10,912 nt of DNA from Kiritimatiellia bacterium. GTDB taxonomy: Bacteria > Verrucomicrobiota > Kiritimatiellia > RFP12 > UBA1067. The notes beneath the pieces are model-generated. The model searched no databases. It had not been told where the DNA came from and saw only the letters and a list, made by a program, of their open reading frames with translations. Each line of letters begins with the position of its first letter. Position 1 is the stretch's first letter. The stretch is taken from assembly GCA_016302985.1 (NCBI GenBank), contig JAEDMN010000106.1:1-10912 (forward strand). Direction: 5' to 3'. This document shows positions 1 to 6,329 of the stretch, in pieces. The translations under genes and the position numbers were made by a program.

Positions 1-1
1 T

Positions 2-3000
2 CGGATGGGTCGTCACACCCGCGGGACGGCTGCCGCCGCACGACGCGAGCGTGAAACGCCAGCGCTGGCGGTCGTGCGCCATCTCGGCGGGCACGTTGAC
101 GTGGAACCAGTAGTTCGAATGGGCGTTGGCCCCGCAGTAGAGCACGCGCCGCACGTCGTGCAGGTTGCCGTCCGCCGCATAGAGGTGCTTCAGGCCGGTG
201 CTCTCCTGCACGTAGTCGGAGTAGCCGCCGTCCGCCTTGCCGACCTGGAAGCCCCCGCCGAGCATGACGGCGTCCGCGCGGAGCGCGCCCTCGCCCGTGC
301 CGACGCGCGCGAGGACGGCCGTGTTCGTGCCGGCCTGCAGGGCCTCGGCGGGGACGAACCACTGGCTCCACCGGCCCCCGCGGACGGGCTTGCGGCCCAG
401 GATCTTCCCGTTCAGCGTGAGCTCGAGCATGCCGGACGCGGAGCCGGGCAGGGACTTCCAACGGAAGAGCTGCGCGCGGCGCGTCTCGTAGTTGTCGACG
501 AGCGGGAAGCGGAGCGTCAGCGGCTGGCCGCGCGAGACGCCCTCCTGGATCGGCCAAGCCCCGGCGTCCACGTCCACGCCGCCGGCCGGCGCCGTCCCGC
601 GGAACTCGTCCGCCCGGCCGTCGACGACGCCCACGCGCCAGAGGTCCGTGCGCGGCCAGCCCAGCGCCTGGTAGATTTCGGCCGTGGAGAGCGCGCGGTC
701 CCACACCGCGAACTGCTGGATGCTGCCGCGGAACGCCTTGACGCAGTTGTCGTTTGCGCCCATCGGGTAGACGCGCGGACCGCTGGAGACCTCCTCGGCG
801 CCCAGGTACAGAACGTTGTTCGGCGAGAGGTTGAGCTTCGGCTCGAGCATCAGGGTCTTGACCAGCGTGCCGAGCTGCCGGTCGCCGTCCATGCCCGTCA
901 GCTCGTCGCCGTCGCGCATGAGCGCGACCGTGAGACGCTGGCCGTCGGCCACGACGGCCAGGTCGAACCAGCCGTTCGTGATGGTCATGCCTTCGATGAC
1001 GAGGTTCTGGCCCGACGAGTAGGCCGCGAGCTTGCGCGTGTGCGCGTCCGAGCCGGAGAAGCCCATCATGAAGCCCCGTCCGCCGCCATGGCCGAACTTC
1101 ACGAGCCACTGCGTGCCGTTCGCGGGCGCGGAGGCCAGGTCGGGCTTCGCGCGGAGGACGAAGCTCCAGCGGTTGGTCATGCCGTTGAGCGTGCCGGGCA
1201 GGGAGATCGTGGAGGCGTGGACGACGCCCGTGCCCTTCGCCGCGTCCAGGATCTTGACCGTCTGCGGGAAGTAGAGCGTGTCCATCCAGCGGCCGACGCC
1301 GCGGCCGGGCATGCGGACGAACTCGTTCGTGAAGACGGGGAGCGCCCCGTCCACGCCGTACGTCCGCTCGTCGAAGGACGTGCGGCGCAGCGCGTCGCGC
1401 ACTTCGCCGAAGTTCGTGCCGCGATTGAGGACGCCGTCGCCGTTGGCGTCCGCCGCGAGGCCGCGCATCCAGAACTTCGCGTCCGCGAAGACGTCGTCCG
1501 AGACGGCGGACGGGTCGACCGCTGCGCTGGCCAGCGCCGTTGGCGCGTCCGTGCGGCCGCCGGGGAAGAAGCGGGTGTAGCCGTTGGTGATCGCGTTGCC
1601 GAGGAAGTCGCCGGAGACGGCGTCCCGCATGCCCGCCTCGCCGTTCACGACGCAGGGCGTCAGCTGGCGGACCGCCGTGCCGTGCTCCCTGACCTCCGCG
1701 CCGTAGAGCTCGGCCTGCATGGTCAGGACGTAGCGGTTCGCCGTGTCCTTGCCCGAGAGGATCGGCAGCGTGAGCCGGCCCGTCGCGACGGTGCGGCTGG
1801 CGGCGGGAACGGCCGAGGCGATCGAGCGCGTGTAGACGGTACGGCCCTCGACCGCGATGGAATAGAGATCGTTCGGGACGTCGAGCGTGATCGTCGTGAG
1901 CTTCTGAAGCGGGTTGACGCCGGTGCCCGTCCAGCTGCCGATGTGGTCCTTCGCGGACCAGGCCCACTGGCCGCTGCCGTTGATGTAGGCGGCCTGGACG
2001 AAGCTGTTCGTCCAGTCGTTCACGCCGAACACGCGCTGCTGCACGACATCCAGGCAGCGCGGCACGAGGTCCACGCGGACGGACAGGCGGTTGCCCACGA
2101 GGATGCCCGTCTCGATGGCCTGGCGCCCGTCGGAGCGGATGTACGCGCAGGGATAGGTGCCGCCGGCGGAGAGGACGAAGAAGCGGACCGCCTTCGCGCC
2201 AATCGCCCCGGGCGGCAGCGGGCAGCCGGCCGTCGTCTCGCCGGCCGACAGCGGCCTCACGAATTCGTTGTGCGCCCAGGCGCCGAAGGTCTCGCCCTTG
2301 TCCGAATCGTCCCACGCGCACCAGATCTCCCGCGGCACGGCGGAGGCGCTGAAGGAGAGGCGCGCGCCGCCCGCGCTCGCGGACGTCACCGTCAGCTTCG
2401 CGAGCTCGGCCGCCACGTCGACCGCGTCGCTGGAATCGGACGCCGCGACGGCCGGGGCGGGTGCGCCCGCCCAGAACGGCTCCGCGAGCGCATTCTCGTG
2501 GAAGGCGCCGCCCACGGTGTCCCGCAGGCCCGCGATGCCGCCGTGCAGCGCGGGCACGAGGTTCCGCCGCAGCACGCCGTCCGCGTAGCACGAAAGGGAG
2601 TAGAGGCGCGCCGCGCCGTACTTGTCGACGTTGAAGTCGGTCGCGAAGATCAGCAGGGGCGCCGTCGCGGCCCGCGTGCCGGGGGAAGTCGAATTGGAGG
2701 CCTTCATGCCCTTGTCGAAGACGGTTGCGCCGTTCTTCACGAACGTGACGCGGTCGCCCTTGGCGTCCAGCGTGATCGTCGCGCGGCTCGTGTCGGCGAT
2801 GAACTTCGTGTTGTCGAGCGGGGTCCAGTTGCCGGCGTCCGAATAGCTCCAGGAGAGTCCCGTCGAGCCGTTGATGTAGTGGTGGACCTTGAGGCCCTGG
2901 TTCACGCCGAAGAGGCGCTGCTGGACCGTCGTGACGTCCTCCCACTGGTAGTCGGCGACGATCTTGCTCTTCTGGTCGGGATAGAAGTCGGTGACGACGA

Positions 3001-3346
3001 CCTGCCGTCCGGTCGAGCGCAGATAGCCCGGCGCGGCCGAGGCGGGCACGAGGAAGAACTTCGCCCACGCGGCGTTCGCCACCTCCGGCGGCAGCCCCAC
3101 GCGGCACGTCGTCGCGTCCGCGCCCGCGCCGCAGTCCTGCGCGAACTCGGCCCGGCTCCAGGACGCGTAGGACCCGCCGGCGTCGGACGCGCCCCAGGCG
3201 ACGACCACGTTGCGGTCCGCGTCGCCGGCGTCGAACGCCAGCTCGGCCACGACCTTGTTCCCCGCATCGCGGTACATGCGCTCCACGGTGAGCGCCTGCG
3301 TCCCCAGGACGCCCGCCACCGCGCCAACCAGCATCAGACACCTCAT
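2..3346 (-). CDS. large secreted multidomain LamG/concanavalin-type surface protein (3' end outside window)
   Basis: The open frame runs 1115 codons from ATG 3346 off the left edge, so the C-terminus is missing. Shine-Dalgarno GGGGAGG (3352-3358) lies 5 nt before the ATG. Residues 1-18 look like a signal peptide. Next come two copies of a ~270-residue unit (about 20-287 and 315-586), each a beta-rich segment followed by a lectin-like module with Y-x-R-S-x-G-R-Q, VQQR-x-FGVN and YINGS. An EF-hand-like loop DANGDG starts at D633. A LamG-like domain (about 700-895) ends in FAVWDRALSTAEIYQAL. Residues ~900-1115 look like jelly-roll carbohydrate-binding domains (LELTLNGKILG). No catalytic domain is visible, though one could lie beyond the edge. 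The gene starts 41 nt after the GH127-like gene, so it is probably co-transcribed. The likely role is glycan or surface binding outside the cell; that role is inferred. Confidence 0.82.
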   Translation of the reverse strand, partial: MRCLMLVGAVAGVLGTQALTVERMYRDAGNKVVAELAFDAGDADRNVVVAWGASDAGGSYASWSRAEFAQDCGAGADATTCRVGLPPEVANAAWAKFFLVPASAAPGYLRSTGRQVVVTDFYPDQKSKIVADYQWEDVTTVQQRLFGVNQGLKVHHYINGSTGLSWSYSDAGNWTPLDNTKFIADTSRATITLDAKGDRVTFVKNGATVFDKGMKASNSTSPGTRAATAPLLIFATDFNVDKYGAARLYSLSCYADGVLRRNLVPALHGGIAGLRDTVGGAFHENALAEPFWAGAPAPAVAASDSSDAVDVAAELAKLTVTSASAGGARLSFSASAVPREIWCAWDDSDKGETFGAWAHNEFVRPLSAGETTAGCPLPPGAIGAKAVRFFVLSAGGTYPCAYIRSDGRQAIETGILVGNRLSVRVDLVPRCLDVVQQRVFGVNDWTNSFVQAAYINGSGQWAWSAKDHIGSWTGTGVNPLQKLTTITLDVPNDLYSIAVEGRTVYTRSIASAVPAASRTVATGRLTLPILSGKDTANRYVLTMQAELYGAEVREHGTAVRQLTPCVVNGEAGMRDAVSGDFLGNAITNGYTRFFPGGRTDAPTALASAAVDPSAVSDDVFADAKFWMRGLAADANGDGVLNRGTNFGEVRDALRRTSFDERTYGVDGALPVFTNEFVRMPGRGVGRWMDTLYFPQTVKILDAAKGTGVVHASTISLPGTLNGMTNRWSFVLRAKPDLASAPANGTQWLVKFGHGGGRGFMMGFSGSDAHTRKLAAYSSGQNLVIEGMTITNGWFDLAVVADGQRLTVALMRDGDELTGMDGDRQLGTLVKTLMLEPKLNLSPNNVLYLGAEEVSSGPRVYPMGANDNCVKAFRGSIQQFAVWDRALSTAEIYQALGWPRTDLWRVGVVDGRADEFRGTAPAGGVDVDAGAWPIQEGVSRGQPLTLRFPLVDNYETRRAQLFRWKSLPGSASGMLELTLNGKILGRKPVRGGRWSQWFVPAEALQAGTNTAVLARVGTGEGALRADAVMLGGGFQVGKADGGYSDYVQESTGLKHLYAADGNLHDVRRVLYCGANAHSNYWFHVNVPAEMAHDRQRWRFTLASCGGSRPAGVTTHP
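1589..2404 (-). repeat. internal protein repeat, copy 2 (beta domain + lectin-like module)
   Basis: This encodes residues ~315-586. Matching landmarks to copy 1 are CAWDDSDKG, LPP, RFF, YIRSDGRQ, VQQRVFGVN, YINGS, ITLD, AELYG and AGMRDAVSGDF. Copy 2 has a few extra residues after FGVN. The C-terminal block (R-x-L-x-P, then G-x-AG-x-RD-x-V) is the best conserved part between copies. Confidence 0.7.
2486..3289 (-). repeat. internal protein repeat, copy 1 (beta domain + lectin-like module)
   Basis: This encodes residues ~20-287 of the large LamG protein. It resembles copy 2 in order and motifs: an AWG-x-SD-x-G segment, LPP, KFF, YLRSTGRQ, VQQRLFGVN, YINGS, ITLD, ARLYS and a closing AGLRDTVGGAF. 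The match is at protein level and diverged, so this is an old duplication and not a recent DNA repeat. Confidence 0.7.
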
Positions 3347-3387
3347 CTCGACCTCCCCTTTACGAACTCCGAGTCAGCCCTCTTGCG

Positions 3388-5325
3388 TCAAAACCAGACC
3401 GAGAAGCGGACCGTGCCATCGGCGAACGGCTCGTCGCCCGCGCTCTGGTAGTCGCAGGCCTTCGCGCGGATCGCCGGCGCGCCGGGCTTCGTCAGCTCGA
3501 CGTCCCACGCGCCCCAGACGCCGTCGCCCGTGGACGGCGTCAGCTTCACCGAATAGCCCTGGCCGCGCACCGTCGCGAGGTCCGTCAGTTCGTTGAGCGA
3601 CGCGCCCGTGCGGCGGCTCTTCGCGAGCAGCAGCGGGCCCCACATGACGGTCGCCGCCGGCGTTGCGCGGTACGAATCGGAGATCGCGTTCTTCCACGCC
3701 CTGTAGTTGTGCAGATAGCGCGTGTAGTGCCAGCCCTTCTTCTCGGCCGTCACCGTGTCGGGACCGTCCAGCAGGCGCGGGTTCATGTCGAACGTGAGCG
3801 TGTACGCGTCGCCGGCGCGGGCGACATCCAGCTTCGGGCACCAGGCGGGCCTGCGGAACTCGACCTTCGCGTCCGTCCTGCCGGACACCTTCACCGTGAC
3901 GACGTTGCCCACGGGGTAGTTGCCGGCGATCTCGAACGTCGCGCCGTCGAGCGTCACCGTCGCGTCCTGGTAGAAGTTGACGTGGTAGACGCCCGCGCGG
4001 TCGACCGTCACCGAGCCCTCCGCCATGTCCATGAACGCGCGCGGCACGTTGTTCACGCAACAGTGGTTCCAGGCGTAGCCGCACTGGCGGTCGTGGTTGT
4101 GGCACATCGCCCCGCGGATCGCAAACGCGCCCCAGGTGCCGTCGCGGTAGACGCCCGCGAGAAAGGCGTTGAAGTAGGCGGGTTCGATCGCGTCGCAGTA
4201 CGTCTTGTCGCCCGTCATGAGGTAGAGGTCGAGGTTGAGGCGGATCCAGTGGATCGTGTCGCAGACCTCCGTGCAGGCGTTCGGCTGGGAGGCCGCGCCG
4301 TAGAACTGGTCCACGTATCCGACGTCGCCGAGCACGTTGAGCTCGGTGCGCAGGACGTTGTCGCGCAGCTTCTTCACCGTTTCCAGCGACCGCTCGTCGC
4401 CCGTCATGCGCGCGTACTCGAGCAGGCCGGACCAGCAGCTCATCATCTCGTAGCTCTTGCCCCAGGCCTGCGGGTTCGGGTACCAGGTGTAGAGGGCGTC
4501 CGCGCGGTCCGCGTTGCGGTAGAAGTTCGGGCAGCGGCCGTCGGCGCGGTCCCAGTCCGGCAGCATCTCCTGCGCGTAGTCGAGGTAGGCCTTCTTCCCG
4601 GTCTCGGCGTAGAGCATGAGGAGCGGCTTGAGGACGGACATGGACGGCAGGCCGACCTTCTCGGGCTGGCCGGTCTCGATGAGCGGCAGCTTCAGCCGGT
4701 GCATCATGTCGATCCACTGGTCCATCTGGCGCTCGACGGAGGCGAGAATCGCCTTGTCGCCGGTGGTCTTGTAGGCCATGAGCATCGCCCAGATCGCGTA
4801 CTTGCGGTTCCAGAGGTTCCAGACGGTGTTCCAGCCGTGGACGTGGCCCATCGCCTTCTTCGCGTCCTCGGGGATCCAGACGTTCTCCTTGTCCGCGTAG
4901 CTGCCGAGATAGCCGTCCGCGTCCTGGTAGGCCATGAGGCGGTGGCATTCGTCGGCCACGAACTTCGTGAGCGCGGGGTCCTGCAGGTAGTCCGCGACGC
5001 GCGCCGTGCCGAGCATCAGCTTGCCCCAGAACTCGCCGCGCCAGATTCCGCCCATCTTCTTCCCCGGGATGACGACCCGCTCGTCGTCGTCGCGGTCGCG
5101 GAACGCGCCGCGCGCCTCGCCGAAGACGTCCTTCTGCGCGGTTTCGGAAAGCATGCGCGCCTGGAAGAAACGGTTCATCTTCACCGCCGGCGCACCCCTG
5201 AGGCGCACGTCCTTCAGCGCAGGTCCGCGCATGGCGTCCGGCCGCGCGAACGGCACCGAACCAAAGAGCGATCCCGCCACCAGCACCGCGCACGCGGTCG
5301 CCGAAACTCTAAAGCCAAGATTCAT
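3388..5325 (-). CDS. GH127-superfamily (DUF1680) beta-L-arabinofuranosidase-like glycoside hydrolase, secreted
   Basis: The 645-residue product matches the usual length of this family (HypBA1 is about 658). Residues 1-27 form a signal peptide. The (alpha/alpha)6 barrel region shows WRGEFWGK (95-102), ADGYLGSY (136-143), CTEVC (351-355) and HCCVNN (421-426). Characterised GH127 enzymes bind zinc through Glu-x-Cys and a Cys-Cys pair, and the first Cys of the pair is the nucleophile. Here these are E353, C355, C422 and C423. A beta-sandwich tail follows from about residue 435. The usual acid/base Glu, 16 residues before the zinc Glu, is absent (Y337). It probably releases L-arabinofuranose or a related sugar in the periplasm or outside the cell; the substrate is not provable from sequence. 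It sits between the TIM-barrel gene (111-nt gap with its own promoter) and the LamG gene (41-nt gap). The Shine-Dalgarno is weak (GGGGTG). Another branch of the DUF1680 superfamily is the main alternative. Confidence 0.85.
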   Translation of the reverse strand: MNLGFRVSATACAVLVAGSLFGSVPFARPDAMRGPALKDVRLRGAPAVKMNRFFQARMLSETAQKDVFGEARGAFRDRDDDERVVIPGKKMGGIWRGEFWGKLMLGTARVADYLQDPALTKFVADECHRLMAYQDADGYLGSYADKENVWIPEDAKKAMGHVHGWNTVWNLWNRKYAIWAMLMAYKTTGDKAILASVERQMDQWIDMMHRLKLPLIETGQPEKVGLPSMSVLKPLLMLYAETGKKAYLDYAQEMLPDWDRADGRCPNFYRNADRADALYTWYPNPQAWGKSYEMMSCWSGLLEYARMTGDERSLETVKKLRDNVLRTELNVLGDVGYVDQFYGAASQPNACTEVCDTIHWIRLNLDLYLMTGDKTYCDAIEPAYFNAFLAGVYRDGTWGAFAIRGAMCHNHDRQCGYAWNHCCVNNVPRAFMDMAEGSVTVDRAGVYHVNFYQDATVTLDGATFEIAGNYPVGNVVTVKVSGRTDAKVEFRRPAWCPKLDVARAGDAYTLTFDMNPRLLDGPDTVTAEKKGWHYTRYLHNYRAWKNAISDSYRATPAATVMWGPLLLAKSRRTGASLNELTDLATVRGQGYSVKLTPSTGDGVWGAWDVELTKPGAPAIRAKACDYQSAGDEPFADGTVRFSVWF

Positions 5326-5350
5326 CCAGACACCCCATTGAGCGATTCAA

Positions 5351-5378
5351 CGGCGCTATCTTATCACAGACGGCGCCG
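5351..5378 (-). promoter_or_regulatory. candidate operator: 6-bp dyad bracketing the -10 box
   Basis: A perfect inverted repeat, CGGCGC (5351-5356) and GCGCCG (5373-5378), has arm centres 22 bp apart, about two helical turns. One arm lies in the promoter spacer and the other at the predicted transcription start. A dimeric repressor bound here would block the promoter. Six-base GC arms arise easily by chance in GC-rich DNA, so this is tentative. Confidence 0.3.
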
Positions 5379-5386
5379 ATTGGCAA
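5358..5386 (-). promoter_or_regulatory. sigma70-type promoter for the GH127-like gene
   Basis: On the minus strand, -35 TTGCCA (5381-5386) is followed by exactly 17 nt and -10 TAAGAT (5358-5363), which is preceded by TGA (an extended -10 TGn). The predicted start is near 5351, giving a leader of about 25 nt. This is the best promoter in the window. It lies in the widest gap of the four-gene run, so the GH127-like and LamG genes can probably be expressed apart from the upstream genes. Confidence 0.6.
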
Positions 5387-5436
5387 ATTTCCGAAAACTA
5401 CAGGCGCGCCCCCGGGCAGGAACCGCTTGCGCGGCG

Positions 5437-6288
5437 TCAGAGCCATGAAGCGAGGATCCTCCGGCTGGCGAGGGCGGGGCCGAGTTCCGCGGGCTTGCCC
5501 TCGGCCTCGACGATCCACCACTTCTGCGTCCTCTCGGTCTTCATGTACGCGATGACGTCGGCCCACGGCACGCAGGCGCCGCCGTCCGTCGGCGGCACGC
5601 CGAAGGTGCCGTCCACGGTCGGGACGTTCTCCTTCGCGTGGATGGAATGGTGGCGTTCCGGATACTTCCGCAGCAGCGCGACGACGTCCGTGCCCGTGTT
5701 GAACGTGTTCGACGTGTCGACCTGCTGCTGCAGGAGCGGCGAGGCGTCCTGGAACATCAGGTCCCAGGCCGGCACGCCGTCGTACTTCGTCTTGAAGTGG
5801 TGGTAGGTCGTGTGGATGCCGACCTTGATGCCGTAGGAAGCGGCCGCCTCCGCGGCGAGGCCCATGTCGTGGCCGAAGCGGACGTACTCGGCGGCCGAGT
5901 TCCTCTGCGCGTGTGGCGTGACGACGCTCTCGAGCCCCGCCTCCGCGCAGAAGTCCAGGGTCCGCTTCAGGCCGTCGCCGACGAGGTCGACATTGCCGTT
6001 CACGTGCGTGCCGGCGCCGCGCAGGCCCGCGTCCTTCAGCAGCTTCGCGATGTCCTTCGCGGCGCGTCCGCCGTAGCCGGCGAACTCGACGCCGTCGTAT
6101 CCGCCCGCCTTGAGTTCGGCGAGGATCCGCTCCGGCGCGTCCCAGAAGATCTTGTGGATGGAATAGAGCTGCAGCGCGATCGGCACGGCGCCCTGCCCAA
6201 ACGGACAGCGGCAGCCGGCCGCCAGCGCGGCGGCGGAAAGTCCCATGCCCTGAAGAAAAGACCGACGTGTGCTTCTCATTGTCTTCAT
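5437..6288 (-). CDS. Tat-exported sugar phosphate isomerase/epimerase-like TIM-barrel protein (AP-endonuclease-2 / xylose isomerase-like fold)
   Basis: The 283-residue product begins with a twin-arginine signal (TRRSFLQG, 7-14) and a hydrophobic stretch ending in LAAGC (C26), a plausible though weak lipobox. It may therefore be a Tat-exported lipoprotein. The rest reads as one xylose-isomerase-like TIM barrel. Likely metal or active-site residues on successive strands are E68 (GVEFAGY), H159 (GIHTTYHH), D191 (QQVDTSN), H217 (HSIHAKE) and E261 (VEAEGK). Members isomerise or epimerise sugars or act on 3-keto-sugars; the substrate here is unknown. The gene starts 41 nt after the GH92 stop. The start is ambiguous: AAGGA (6289-6293) touches the first ATG but sits 9 nt before the ATG at 6279, which would give 280 residues with the Tat motif intact. 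Confidence 0.82.
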   Translation of the reverse strand: MKTMRSTRRSFLQGMGLSAAALAAGCRCPFGQGAVPIALQLYSIHKIFWDAPERILAELKAGGYDGVEFAGYGGRAAKDIAKLLKDAGLRGAGTHVNGNVDLVGDGLKRTLDFCAEAGLESVVTPHAQRNSAAEYVRFGHDMGLAAEAAASYGIKVGIHTTYHHFKTKYDGVPAWDLMFQDASPLLQQQVDTSNTFNTGTDVVALLRKYPERHHSIHAKENVPTVDGTFGVPPTDGGACVPWADVIAYMKTERTQKWWIVEAEGKPAELGPALASRRILASWL

Positions 6289-6329
6289 TCCTTGTCTTTA
6301 TTCCTTCCGAAATCCCGCCACCGAGGCCC

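Noticed and set aside
5..3451. 1148-codon open frame on the plus strand
   Set aside because: It is codon-opposed to the LamG gene. Its product is a low-complexity Arg/Ala/Val/Gly mix with no domain, while the minus strand has a signal peptide, Shine-Dalgarno and LamG motifs.
3374..5293. 639-codon minus-strand frame overlapping the GH127-like gene
   Set aside because: It is an out-of-frame reading of the same strand with Arg/Gly/Pro-rich nonsense composition.
5416..5436. Short CCGC-GCAA-GCGG hairpin after the TIM-barrel gene as a terminator
   Set aside because: The stem has only four pairs and no T-tract follows; it is too weak to call a terminator.
3709..5448. 579-codon plus-strand open frame
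   Set aside because: It is antisense to the GH127-like gene, with no recognisable domain and no ribosome-binding site.
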